From an uncultured Muriicola sp. (GTDB lineage Bacteria > Bacteroidota > Bacteroidia > Flavobacteriales > Flavobacteriaceae): DNA of 39,030 nt. Both the position numbers and the translations under genes were made by a program. The stretch spans positions 16,073 through 55,102 of the forward strand of contig NZ_CAMYKH010000027.1 of NCBI RefSeq assembly GCF_947258935.1, in the 5' to 3' direction. Each line of letters begins with the position of its first letter. Position 1 is the first letter of the stretch. This document shows, one piece after another, positions 16,995 to 25,515 of this stretch. Under the pieces are notes generated by a model, which was not told where the DNA came from, searched no databases, and worked only from the letters and a program-made list of their open reading frames with translations.

Positions 16995-18629
16995 CTATTG
17001 ACTCATGGTCATTAAGAACTCTTTATTATTCTTAGTCTGCTTAATTTTCTGTTCCATGAATTCCATGGCTTCAATTGGGTTCATATCTGCCAGGTATTTA
17101 CGCATAACCCACATTCTTTGAATGGTATTTTCATCCAATAACAAATCATCTCGTCTGGTAGAGGATGAAATAAGGTCGATCGCAGGGAAGATCCTTCTGT
17201 TACTGATCCTTCTGTCTAGTTGTAGTTCCATATTACCGGTTCCTTTAAATTCCTCAAAGATTACCTCATCCATTTTAGATCCGGTTTCTGTAAGGGCGGT
17301 AGCAATAATTGTAAGCGAACCTCCTTTTTCAATATTTCGTGCTGCACCAAAGAATCTTTTGGGTTTATGCAAGGCGTTGGCATCAACACCACCACTTAAT
17401 ACCTTTCCTGAGGGAGGTTGTACCGTATTATAAGCTCTGGCAAGTCTGGTTATAGAATCTAATAAGATCACAACATCATGACCACATTCAACAAGGCGTT
17501 TTGCTTTTTCTAGGACTATATTGGCCACTCTCACGTGTTCTGTGGCTTCCTTATCAAAGGTAGAGGCTACTACCTCACCTTGCACATTACGCTGCATATC
17601 TGTGACCTCTTCGGGCCGTTCATCTATTAGCAGGACGATCTGATAAACTTCCGGATGATTGGCTGCTATAGCATTGGCAACATCCTTCAACAACATGGTC
17701 TTACCCGTTTTTGGTTGGGAAACGATCATACCTCGTTGTCCTTTCCCAATAGGGGAGAACAGATCTATGATACGGGTTGAGATATTGCTTTGACGTTCGG
17801 CCAAATTAAATTTTTCTGTTGGAAATAGTGGTGTAAGGTGCTCAAATGCAACCCGGTCTCTTACCACCTGAGGATCTTGTCCGTTGATCTTATTCACTTT
17901 GATCAGCGGGAAATATTTTTCACCTTCTTTCGGCGGCCGTACATTTCCAAGAACCGTATCTCCTGTCTTTAATCCAAATAAGCGGATCTGAGATTGAGAA
18001 ACATAAATATCATCTGGGGAGGAAAGATAATTATAGTCCGAAGACCTTAAGAATCCATAACCATCCTGCATGATATCCAGGACTCCCTCACTCTCAATGA
18101 TACTGTCGAATTCGTATTCCGGTTGTTTGTATTTGTTCTTGAGATCCTTGTCGTAATTGCTCGACTTTTTATCTTGCCCATTATTCTGATGGGTGGGCTT
18201 ATTGGAGCGTGGTCCTTTATTTTGATTTCCGGAATGTTCTTTCTTGGGATGTTCCTTTTTAATGTGTTCTTTTTTAGGATGCTCCTTTTTAAGTTGTTCT
18301 TTAGTAGCTTCTATAGTGGAAGCTTCTCCTTTAGGCTCTCTTCTTTGATGAGAGGCCTTGGAGTCTTTTGATTCTGAGTCAGCATCTTTCTTGGGTCTGG
18401 GTCTGGGTCGTGGCTTGGGAACATGCTTTTTAGGGCGTTCTGCAGTTGCAGTGTTTTCAACAACCCCTGCAGTCTCCTTTACGATAGTAGGATTGCTGGC
18501 TTGCAGATCTAGTATTTGATAAACCAGATCTAATTTCTTTTGGGTTTTGTACTTAGGTACTTTTAAATTTTCGGCGATCTTCTGAAGCTCAGGAAGCTTC
18601 ATTGCCTTTAAATCAGAAATCTCAAACAT
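16995..18629 (-). CDS. rho: Transcription termination factor Rho
   Basis: A 544-residue RNA-dependent helicase that ends transcription; the E. coli protein has 419. Residues 1-45 are the Rho N-terminal SAP-like domain ([18 protein letters not shown]). Residues 60-175 are a basic, disordered insertion with [11 protein letters not shown] and four KKEH repeats (about 114-132). The RNA-binding cold-shock-like domain follows ([27 protein letters not shown]). The ATPase has Walker A SQPKTGKT (304-311) and Walker B VVILLDS (Asp391). Long N-terminal insertions are common in Rho of Bacteroidota. A possible -7 element (TAATTTTG on the minus strand, 18735-18742) lies about 106 bases upstream. Confidence 0.97.
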   Translation of the reverse strand: MFEISDLKAMKLPELQKIAENLKVPKYKTQKKLDLVYQILDLQASNPTIVKETAGVVENTATAERPKKHVPKPRPRPRPKKDADSESKDSKASHQRREPKGEASTIEATKEQLKKEHPKKEHIKKEHPKKEHSGNQNKGPRSNKPTHQNNGQDKKSSNYDKDLKNKYKQPEYEFDSIIESEGVLDIMQDGYGFLRSSDYNYLSSPDDIYVSQSQIRLFGLKTGDTVLGNVRPPKEGEKYFPLIKVNKINGQDPQVVRDRVAFEHLTPLFPTEKFNLAERQSNISTRIIDLFSPIGKGQRGMIVSQPKTGKTMLLKDVANAIAANHPEVYQIVLLIDERPEEVTDMQRNVQGEVVASTFDKEATEHVRVANIVLEKAKRLVECGHDVVILLDSITRLARAYNTVQPPSGKVLSGGVDANALHKPKRFFGAARNIEKGGSLTIIATALTETGSKMDEVIFEEFKGTGNMELQLDRRISNRRIFPAIDLISSSTRRDDLLLDENTIQRMWVMRKYLADMNPIEAMEFMEQKIKQTKNNKEFLMTMSQ

Positions 18630-18786
18630 TGAGTATTGAATAAGTTATACGTAGTTAAAATTCGAAGTATTTGTCACTTGGATATTATATGGGAATGAGA
18701 TCCCAGTCGGTAAGTGCTATCTTAGATAACGTTACAAAATTACAAATTATTTTCAATATTTCGTGGTAAAATCTTAAAAAGACCGT

Positions 18787-18794
18787 TATTTTTG
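18787..18794 (+). promoter_or_regulatory. -7 element for the DUF4293 gene
   Basis: TATTTTTG matches TAnnTTTG and lies 24 bases before the ATG at 18818. A perfect TTG is not seen at -33 (the sequence there is GTGG). Confidence 0.45.
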
Positions 18795-18817
18795 CAGCGC
18801 GAACAAGCAATTGTGCA

Positions 18818-19228
18818 ATGATTCAACGTATTCAATCCATTTATCTGCTGTTAGTTGTCCTCCTGGGGGCACTGCTACCATTTTGGTTAGTGCTATGGGT
18901 AGATGCTGCTGGTGCTGTTGTTTTTGCTAAAAATGAATTAGCGGTTTCACTGGCCTTTTATGGGTCGGCTGTATTGGCAGCCTTGGCTATTTTCCGGTTC
19001 AAAGACCGAAAGAGCCAATTTGTGCTAAACCGGTTAAATATGATACTTAATCTTTTTTTACTAGGATTTTTCGTTTACCGATCGCTAAACTTATCCGGAG
19101 AGGCCTTGGTCTCGGAGAAGGGTATTGGGATGCTGATTCCTGTATTTTCTATCGTTTTTTTGGTCCTGGCCAACAGGGCTATCAAGAAGGATGAAGATCT
19201 CGTAAAATCTGTTGATCGCTTACGTTAA
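18818..19228 (+). CDS. DUF4293-family membrane protein
   Basis: A 136-residue protein with four predicted membrane helices: about 5-28 (IYLLLVVLLGALLPFWLVLWV), 42-60, 72-92 and 107-122. The start MIQRIQSIYLLLV is characteristic of DUF4293, a Bacteroidota family found next to rho. Its function is unknown. The gene is divergent from rho and followed by a terminator. Confidence 0.88.
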   Translation: MIQRIQSIYLLLVVLLGALLPFWLVLWVDAAGAVVFAKNELAVSLAFYGSAVLAALAIFRFKDRKSQFVLNRLNMILNLFLLGFFVYRSLNLSGEALVSEKGIGMLIPVFSIVFLVLANRAIKKDEDLVKSVDRLR

Positions 19229-19257
19229 ACCTAACATCTTAGTAGTATTAGTGCGTG

Positions 19258-19286
19258 AAACCCCGGTAGCCATACCGGGGTTTTTT
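19258..19286 (+). terminator. Terminator after the DUF4293 gene
   Basis: An 11-bp perfect stem (AAACCCCGGTA / TACCGGGGTTT) with a GCCA loop, ending in six T in total. It lies 29 bases after the stop. Confidence 0.92.
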
Positions 19287-19330
19287 GTTCTATAATATGA
19301 ACCATTACCCTCAGAAGAAGATCAATTGGC

Positions 19331-19834
19331 TCAAAGAGCTGCACGTTTTCCCAACTCTATTACTTCCAGGTTTTTTATGTCTTTCCCATCAATTTCAAAA
19401 CGCAACATGGTTCTCATCTGATGAAAGCCTTGTTTACCGCAGGCACCTGGATTCATATGCAGTAAATTCAGCTTTTTGTCCCACATCACCTTTAAAATAT
19501 GAGAATGTCCACTAATAAAAAGGTTGGGGGAATCTTCTTGTATGCTCTTTTTTACTTTTGGACTATATCTGTTTGGATACCCTCCAATATGCGTGATCCA
19601 AACATCTACCTCTTCGCATAGAAATCTTTGGTGTAAGGGAAATTCCTGTTGTAGCAGTCCGTTGTCTATATTTCCATGCACTGCCTTAAAAGGCTTAAGT
19701 GCCGCCAGCTTGTCGGCAACCTCAAAGGTTCCAATATCTCCGGCATGCCATATTTCATCTGCTTGTTTCGCATATTTAAGAATGGGTTCATCCAAATATC
19801 CATGGGTATCAGAGAGGAGTAAGATTTTGGTCAT
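19331..19834 (-). CDS. YfcE/MJ0936-type metallophosphoesterase
   Basis: A 167-residue calcineurin-like phosphoesterase. Metal ligands are visible in order: Asp9 and His11 (LSDTHG), Asp33 (HAGDIG), Asn55 (HGNID), His82 (ITHIGG) and His110/His112 (SGHSH). This is the small YfcE-type fold that hydrolyses phosphodiesters. The physiological substrate cannot be read from sequence. The start codons of this gene and of truA are 40 bases apart on opposite strands, so they share a short promoter region. Confidence 0.92.
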   Translation of the reverse strand: MTKILLLSDTHGYLDEPILKYAKQADEIWHAGDIGTFEVADKLAALKPFKAVHGNIDNGLLQQEFPLHQRFLCEEVDVWITHIGGYPNRYSPKVKKSIQEDSPNLFISGHSHILKVMWDKKLNLLHMNPGACGKQGFHQMRTMLRFEIDGKDIKNLEVIELGKRAAL

Positions 19835-19874
19835 TTAGGGGTATCTTTGCAGAAAACAAAAATAAGACTTCGCA

Positions 19875-20627
19875 TTGAGATATTTTGTTGAATTTTCATA
19901 TGATGGCAAAGCATACCATGGATGGCAACGGCAACCCAACGCCACAAGTGTTCAACATACCCTGGAAGAGGCTATGACCACCCAACTCAGAACGCCTGTT
20001 CAATTGGCAGGTGCAGGCCGCACAGATACCGGAGTACATGCCAGGCAAATGTATGCACATTTTGATATGGACTTGCCTTTAGAGACTGAAGAACAGGTAC
20101 ATCGTTTAAATGCGTTTCTTCCTGAAGATATAGCAATCCAAAATATCTTTCAGGTCAATGATAAGGCTCACGCCCGCTTCGATGCCCTGGAGCGCACTTA
20201 TGAATATTGGGTATTACAATACAAAGACCCTTTTTACCGGGACTGGGCACATTACGTGCATCTCCCATTAGATGTGGAGGCCATGAACAAAGCAGCATCA
20301 TTACTTCTGGATCATACAAATTTTGAGTGCTTTTCAAAATCTAAAACCGATGTAAAGACCTATTTATGTCAACTAAAGAAGGCACAGTGGACCGTAGATC
20401 AGGGTAAACTTGTGTTTACAATTACAGCCGATAGATTCTTGCGCAATATGGTAAGGGCCATTGTGGGTACGCTTCTGGATGTAGGCCTTGGGAAGACCAC
20501 AGTAGAGAATGTTAATAGTATTATAAAAAGCAAAGACAGGGGGGAAGCCGGTGTTTCGGTGCCCGCAAAAGGATTATATTTGACGAAGATTACGTACCCT
20601 AAGACCCTTTTTGATCTTAATGGATAA
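19875..20627 (+). CDS. truA: tRNA pseudouridine(38-40) synthase
   Basis: A 250-residue TruA that converts uridine to pseudouridine at positions 38-40 of tRNA anticodon arms. The catalytic Asp is Asp51 in GAGRTDTGVHA. Other family blocks are VEFSYDGKAYHGWQRQP at the N-terminus, YEYWVLQYKDPFYRDWAH, and FLRNMVRAIVGTLLDVG near the C-terminus. The start appears to be TTG at 19875: an in-frame stop lies four codons upstream (19863-19865) and there is no ATG before the conserved N-terminus. The 3' end overlaps the ABC transporter gene by eight bases. Confidence 0.95.
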   Translation: MRYFVEFSYDGKAYHGWQRQPNATSVQHTLEEAMTTQLRTPVQLAGAGRTDTGVHARQMYAHFDMDLPLETEEQVHRLNAFLPEDIAIQNIFQVNDKAHARFDALERTYEYWVLQYKDPFYRDWAHYVHLPLDVEAMNKAASLLLDHTNFECFSKSKTDVKTYLCQLKKAQWTVDQGKLVFTITADRFLRNMVRAIVGTLLDVGLGKTTVENVNSIIKSKDRGEAGVSVPAKGLYLTKITYPKTLFDLNG

Positions 20628-22386
20628 AGAAACAGGCAAAGCATTTGATTATAAACTATTTAAGAGGTTAATTGCCCAGACAAGACCCTATCGCCTTACC
20701 TTTTATGGGGTTGCCCTGGCAGCAATACTTCTAACCTTTTTCGCTGTACTCACTCCCTACATTTTAAGGATCATCATTGATGATGCCATCAACAAAAGGG
20801 ATATGGATGCCTTGTTTTGGTTTTCTCTGGCCATGTTGGGTGTGTTGTTTGGGCAGGTGATATTTCAATTACTCTTTAATTACTTTGCCAATTGGTTGGG
20901 TGAATCTGTCATTAAGGATATACGGATCTTGCTTTTCAAAAGGATGATGGGCTTTAGGATGAAGTATTTTGATAACTCATCTATTGGGCTCCTAGTAACA
21001 AGGGCCGTTGCCGATATGCAAAGGATCGGTGAGATCTTTAGCCAGGGATTTTTTATGATCGTTTCAGATCTTTTAAAAATGGTAGCCGCCGCCAGTATTA
21101 TGCTCTTTATGAACTGGAAACTAGCGCTAATGGTCTTTGCCATCCTTCCGATAATTCTATATGCCACCCGCTTGTTTCAAAAAGCTATGAAAGTCGCCTT
21201 TATTGAAGTAAGGGCTCAGGTCTCTAATTTAAATTCTTTTGTACAGGAGCGTCTTACCGGGATGAAGATCGTGCAACTATTCACGCGCGAAAAAATAGAA
21301 AGTGAAAAATTCAGAGGTATTAATGAAAAACATCAGAATGCCTGGTTGAAAACGGTATGGTACAACTCCTTTTTCTTCCCGGTCGCGGAAATCGTAACCT
21401 CCATAGCAGTAGGATTGGTAGTATGGTATGGCGGACTTCAGAACATTGCCAATATAAATGTAGATATTGCCGGGACCATTTTTGCTTTTATCCTTTATAT
21501 AGAGATGCTTTTCAGACCCTTGCGGCAGATAGCAGATAAGTTTAATACACTGCAAATGGGTATGGTAGCAGCCAACCGGGTCTTTAAAATATTGGATACA
21601 GACAGCAGAATTGAGGATAATGGTACCCAGGAGAAACAACATGTTAGCGGCCATATTCAATTTGAAAATGTGCGTTTTGGCTACCTGGAAGACGAAGAGG
21701 TCCTACATGGTATTTCATTTGAGGTTCAGGCGGGTGAAACAGTGGCAATCGTTGGGGCAACAGGTGCCGGTAAGTCGACTATCATAAATCTTCTGAACAG
21801 ATTCTACGAAATAAATTCTGGAACCATCAAGGTAGATGGTATTGAGATCAAGGATTACACTTTGTCTTCCCTTCGAAAGAACATCGCTATTGTCCTGCAG
21901 GATGTCTTCCTTTTTGCAGATACCATCGCCAATAATATTACCCTGAAAGACACTGATATTTCCGTTGCTACAATAGAAGAGGCGGCCAAGAGAATTGGAG
22001 TACACGAATTTATAAATACATTGCCTGGTGGATACACCTATAATGTAAAAGAACGGGGAACCATGCTCTCAAGCGGGCAGCGGCAACTGATCGCCTTTTT
22101 ACGGGCCTTTGTCACCAATCCAAGTATTTTGATCTTAGATGAAGCTACTTCCTCTGTAGATACCTATACCGAAAAACTTATCCAGAAGGCTACAGATAAG
22201 ATCACCGAGGGTCGTACTTCCATCATCATCGCACATCGTCTCGCTACCATTAAGAAGGCGGACAAGATCATTGTCATGGATTCCGGACAAATCGTGGAAA
22301 CGGGTACCCACAAGGAACTGCTCAAAAAAGGTGGCTACTACAGTAATTTATACGAAGCGCAGTTTTTGGCGCAAGAGGTGGCGTAG
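20620..22386 (+). CDS. ABC exporter, MsbA/multidrug-type half transporter
   Basis: A 588-residue fused permease-ATPase that should work as a homodimer in the inner membrane. The N-terminal part (about 20-320) has six hydrophobic helices with the type I exporter pattern. The ATPase part has Walker A GATGAGKST near 379-387, signature LSSGQRQ near 483-489 and Walker B ILILDEATSSVD near 502-513, followed by the His switch (IIIAHRL). I chose the ATG at 20620. It overlaps the truA stop by eight bases, implying translational coupling. The substrate (lipid A, lipid or drug) cannot be told from sequence. Confidence 0.93.
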   Translation: MDKETGKAFDYKLFKRLIAQTRPYRLTFYGVALAAILLTFFAVLTPYILRIIIDDAINKRDMDALFWFSLAMLGVLFGQVIFQLLFNYFANWLGESVIKDIRILLFKRMMGFRMKYFDNSSIGLLVTRAVADMQRIGEIFSQGFFMIVSDLLKMVAAASIMLFMNWKLALMVFAILPIILYATRLFQKAMKVAFIEVRAQVSNLNSFVQERLTGMKIVQLFTREKIESEKFRGINEKHQNAWLKTVWYNSFFFPVAEIVTSIAVGLVVWYGGLQNIANINVDIAGTIFAFILYIEMLFRPLRQIADKFNTLQMGMVAANRVFKILDTDSRIEDNGTQEKQHVSGHIQFENVRFGYLEDEEVLHGISFEVQAGETVAIVGATGAGKSTIINLLNRFYEINSGTIKVDGIEIKDYTLSSLRKNIAIVLQDVFLFADTIANNITLKDTDISVATIEEAAKRIGVHEFINTLPGGYTYNVKERGTMLSSGQRQLIAFLRAFVTNPSILILDEATSSVDTYTEKLIQKATDKITEGRTSIIIAHRLATIKKADKIIVMDSGQIVETGTHKELLKKGGYYSNLYEAQFLAQEVA

Positions 22387-22403
22387 AAATTACATGAACA
22401 CAC

Positions 22404-23180
22404 TTACTTTTGGGGCATAAAGTCTTGTAGCTCGAAAGTTCCGGTAAGAAACATTACGATATAGAACACTATTACGATCCCAAAATATCCCAGGATAGCC
22501 AGTAAGAAAAAAACAAAAGATCTTAGGATCATTGCGCCGGTTGTGAATCTATGAATGCGCTGCATGACAAAAATGCAATAGAGGATCATAATAAAGAGAA
22601 GCGGAAAACTTAAGGACATATATGCCGAAGGTTCAGCTAATAAAGTGATTAATGAAATGGGAAAAATAACAATGCTCCATTGAGCCATAATGTATATATA
22701 GGCTATCATATACTCAGACAGCAAGTAGTCCTTTCGGTTAAAAGTTAAATACCCGGCAAATGCAAAAACGGGGATATATAAAATAAATAATAAGGAAGAG
22801 TAGTCAAATACCGTATCAAATAGTTTACTAGATGTTTCTTTAGACAATTGGCCCCCATAGGCATTGAACATGTCTGAAGTAAGTACTTTTTGCATGATAA
22901 AAATGAGGAGACCCGAAAGCGTCAGGGCAATTCCTAAATGGCTAATAGGGTTTAAGAACTTTCTACGCACACCCTGTATATAGGAGTCGATGACCACCTC
23001 AGGCCGAACACATAATTGCACTACTGTTTTTATAAAGGTATTGTCCAGATTAAAATACCGTTCTGTTATATCGTATGTTAAGTTTTTAAAGGTAAGTCTG
23101 TGATGAACCACTTTGGCGCCACAGCTAGGGCAATAATTAAAGTCGGTTCTTTGAGGAGTTTGGCAATTCTTGCAATTCAT
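22404..23180 (-). CDS. DUF3667-family zinc-ribbon membrane protein
   Basis: A 258-residue protein. It opens with a zinc ribbon (Cys3, Cys6, Cys17, Cys20 in NCKNCQ and YCPSCG). The DUF3667 block follows: LTYDITERYFNLDNTF, then the hydrophobic LNPISHLGIALTLSG segment. Several further membrane helices fill the C-terminal half. The function of the family is unknown. Its ATG directly follows the stop of cdaA with no gap, so it is translated from the same message. This placement suggests, but does not prove, a link to c-di-AMP or cell-envelope control. Confidence 0.87.
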   Translation of the reverse strand: MNCKNCQTPQRTDFNYCPSCGAKVVHHRLTFKNLTYDITERYFNLDNTFIKTVVQLCVRPEVVIDSYIQGVRRKFLNPISHLGIALTLSGLLIFIMQKVLTSDMFNAYGGQLSKETSSKLFDTVFDYSSLLFILYIPVFAFAGYLTFNRKDYLLSEYMIAYIYIMAQWSIVIFPISLITLLAEPSAYMSLSFPLLFIMILYCIFVMQRIHRFTTGAMILRSFVFFLLAILGYFGIVIVFYIVMFLTGTFELQDFMPQK

Positions 23181-23966
23181 CTACTGAAGGTCCTTTTTTA
23201 ATAGTGATTCTAATTCCTTGAAATCCTTATACATAGTGAACTCACCATTTTTAATGTAGGAAATAGTTCCGGTTTCTTCGCTGATTACCAGGGCAAGGGC
23301 ATCTGTTTTTTCTGTGATCCCAATGGCAGCTCTGTGCCTCAGGCCAAATCGAAGCGGTATGTTTCGTTCCTGTGATAGAGGCAAAATAACTCTGGTGGCA
23401 ATGATTCGGTTCCCTCTGATGATAACTGCCCCATCGTGTAGCGGGCTATTCTTAAAGAAAATACTCTCCAAAATAGGGAGATTCAGTTCTGCATTCATCC
23501 TGTCTCCGGACGACTTAATAAAATCGAGTGAATTACTACGTTCAATGACCAGAATGGCTCCGGTTCTGCTTTTTGACATTTTTTCGCAGGCTTCCAGGAC
23601 CACAGAAACCTTTAGATCCGGGATGATCCCATCTTGTTTTAAAAAATTGAAACGTTTTACAAAATTGCGCTTGTTAGACAGATTGGTGGAGCCAATCATT
23701 AGCAGGAATTTTCGAATTTCCTGTTGAAAGACCACGATCAACGCTATAAGTCCAACCTGCATAAAACCTCCAACAACGCTACTGATCATTTTCATTTCCA
23801 GTAACTGAGTAAGTTTCCAAAAGGCCCATACAAAAACGATCCCCAAAAAGATGTTGACTGCTGCGGTACCACGGACCAATTTATAAATGTAATAGAGAAG
23901 TATAGCGACAAGAAGGATGTCTATGAGATCTGTAATTTTGAAATCCAGGAAATTTAGAAAGTCCAA
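23181..23966 (-). CDS. cdaA: Diadenylate cyclase, CdaA-type
   Basis: A 261-residue membrane enzyme that makes cyclic di-AMP from two ATP. Three hydrophobic segments occupy about 12-30, 34-52 and 62-80. The DAC domain spans about 115-240 and has both catalytic signatures: DGA (178-180 in HDGAVII) and RHR (210-212 in RHRAAIG). Length is usual for CdaA. It lies between folP (43 bases upstream) and a DUF3667 gene (no gap downstream). In Firmicutes cdaA is usually with cdaR and glmM; neither is here. Confidence 0.95.
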   Translation of the reverse strand: MDFLNFLDFKITDLIDILLVAILLYYIYKLVRGTAAVNIFLGIVFVWAFWKLTQLLEMKMISSVVGGFMQVGLIALIVVFQQEIRKFLLMIGSTNLSNKRNFVKRFNFLKQDGIIPDLKVSVVLEACEKMSKSRTGAILVIERSNSLDFIKSSGDRMNAELNLPILESIFFKNSPLHDGAVIIRGNRIIATRVILPLSQERNIPLRFGLRHRAAIGITEKTDALALVISEETGTISYIKNGEFTMYKDFKELESLLKKDLQ

Positions 23967-24009
23967 TCTGGTCGTTTTTGTAAAATTAGAAAAAATAGTC
24001 TACATAAGA

Positions 24010-24846
24010 CTATTCTGCATGTGTGCTTAATTTTTCAAAAAGGGCCACACATTCTACCGCTTCTTTTACATCGTGAACCCTGAGTATATTGGCACCTTTT
24101 TCCAGGGCTACCATATGTAAAGCCGTGGTGCCATTCAGTGCTTCCTCCGGTGTCTTCCCCAACACCTTATAGATCATAGACTTTCTGCTAAGTCCGGCCA
24201 GCAAAGGCACTTCAAATGTCTGAAACAAAGAGAACTTTTGGAGTATTTCATAATTTTGAGCTATGTTCTTTGCGAAACCAAAACCCGGGTCAATAACAAT
24301 ATCATGAATACCCAGTGCTCTGGCAGCTGCTATTTTTTCCGAAAAGTAAAAGCAAATATCTTCTATTAGGTCGTCATAATTATTTAGATCTTTCATGGTC
24401 TGGGGTGTTCCCTTCATATGCATCATGATGTACGGCACCTTCATTTTAGAGACTGTTTTCATCATTTGTGGATCTAAAACACCGGCAGAGATATCATTGA
24501 TCATGGCAGCTCCGTGTTCTATGCACTGCTTAGCAACCTCACTTCTAAAAGTATCGATACTGAGAACGATGTCCGGGAAATGTTCCACTAATAAAGACAC
24601 CACCGGGGTAATCCTTTTTAATTCTTCGTCAACTGAAATGTCATCTGCTCCGGGACGTGAACTATAGGCCCCAACATCAATAAAAGTAGCGCCCTCTGCC
24701 AGCATTTGTTCGGTCTGAGTTAGGATACTTTTTTCGTCCTTGTATTTACCTCCATCGTAAAAGGAATCGGGGGTAAGGTTTAAGACACCCATTACTTTGG
24801 GTTGCTGCAGATCAATAAGACTTCCTTTGCAATTTAACGTCATCAT
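24010..24846 (-). CDS. folP: Dihydropteroate synthase
   Basis: A 278-residue TIM-barrel enzyme that joins p-aminobenzoate to dihydropterin pyrophosphate in folate synthesis. Conserved segments are present: MGVLNLTPDSFYDGGKY, IDVGAYSSRPGAD, SIDTFRSEVA, MINDISAG, YIMMHMKGTPQTM, DPGFGFAKN and LAGLSRKSMI, ending with LRVHDVKEAVE. It is the first gene of the folP-cdaA-DUF3667 run. It is divergent from the DUF1599 gene with 106 bases between them. Confidence 0.97.
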   Translation of the reverse strand: MMTLNCKGSLIDLQQPKVMGVLNLTPDSFYDGGKYKDEKSILTQTEQMLAEGATFIDVGAYSSRPGADDISVDEELKRITPVVSLLVEHFPDIVLSIDTFRSEVAKQCIEHGAAMINDISAGVLDPQMMKTVSKMKVPYIMMHMKGTPQTMKDLNNYDDLIEDICFYFSEKIAAARALGIHDIVIDPGFGFAKNIAQNYEILQKFSLFQTFEVPLLAGLSRKSMIYKVLGKTPEEALNGTTALHMVALEKGANILRVHDVKEAVECVALFEKLSTHAE

Positions 24847-24952
24847 ATAAGAACAGGCGTTATCTGCCAGAATTCATTTTGCTGATTTAGATTAAACTCC
24901 GACCTTTGAGGCCGACAGTATTTCGTACGAAATGTACGCAAATTAGAAGAAT

Positions 24953-25498
24953 ATGCAGCAAACTTCAGAACAATACGATGCCATCATACTGCGGTGTAGG
25001 GAATTGTTCGTAAAAAAAATGAAGGATTACGGCAGTGCCTGGCGAATCCTCAGACTCCCCTCGCTTACAGATCAGATCTTTATTAAAGCACAACGTATAC
25101 GCAGTTTACAACAAAATGACGTTCGTAAAGTGGATGAGGACGAAAAGTCAGAATTCATTGGCATCATCAATTATTCTATCATGGCACTTATTCAAATAGA
25201 AAAAGGGGTGGTAGAACAACCAGATCTTAACACAAAACAGGCAAGTGTTCTATTTGATCAGTATGCTGAGGCCACCAAAAGCCTTATGGAAGATAAAAAC
25301 CATGACTATGGGGAAGCCTGGCGGGAGATGAGAGTAAGTTCTTTGACAGACCTGATCCTTCAAAAATTACTACGAGTTAAACAGATAGAGGATAATAAAG
25401 GGGTGACCCTGGTAAGCGAAGGAATTAGTGCTAACTACCAGGATATCATTAATTATGCAGTTTTTGCAATGATCCATCTGGAAGAAGAAAACTCCTGA
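24953..25498 (+). CDS. DUF1599 protein with two tandem domains
   Basis: A 181-residue protein made of two similar halves. Half one (about 7-85) has CRELFVKKMKDYGSAWRILR, LPSLTDQIFIKAQRI and IGIINYSIMALIQIEKG. Half two (about 100-178) has SLMEDKNHDYGEAWREMR, VSSLTDLILQKLLRV and QDIINYAVFAMIHLEE. This is the DUF1599 family, also described as nucleotide modification-associated domain 1. The all-helical acidic pattern with DYG.AWR recalls nucleotide-binding proteins. The enzymatic activity is unknown. It is the first gene of a plus-strand run to clpS. Confidence 0.88.
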   Translation: MQQTSEQYDAIILRCRELFVKKMKDYGSAWRILRLPSLTDQIFIKAQRIRSLQQNDVRKVDEDEKSEFIGIINYSIMALIQIEKGVVEQPDLNTKQASVLFDQYAEATKSLMEDKNHDYGEAWREMRVSSLTDLILQKLLRVKQIEDNKGVTLVSEGISANYQDIINYAVFAMIHLEEENS

Positions 25499-25515
25499 CC
25501 CCAATATCGAAACCT

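Noticed and set aside
24922-24931. Palindrome TTCGTACGAA between folP and DUF1599
   Set aside because: Perfect but only ten bases, with no second copy in the window. It could be an operator but there is no further support.
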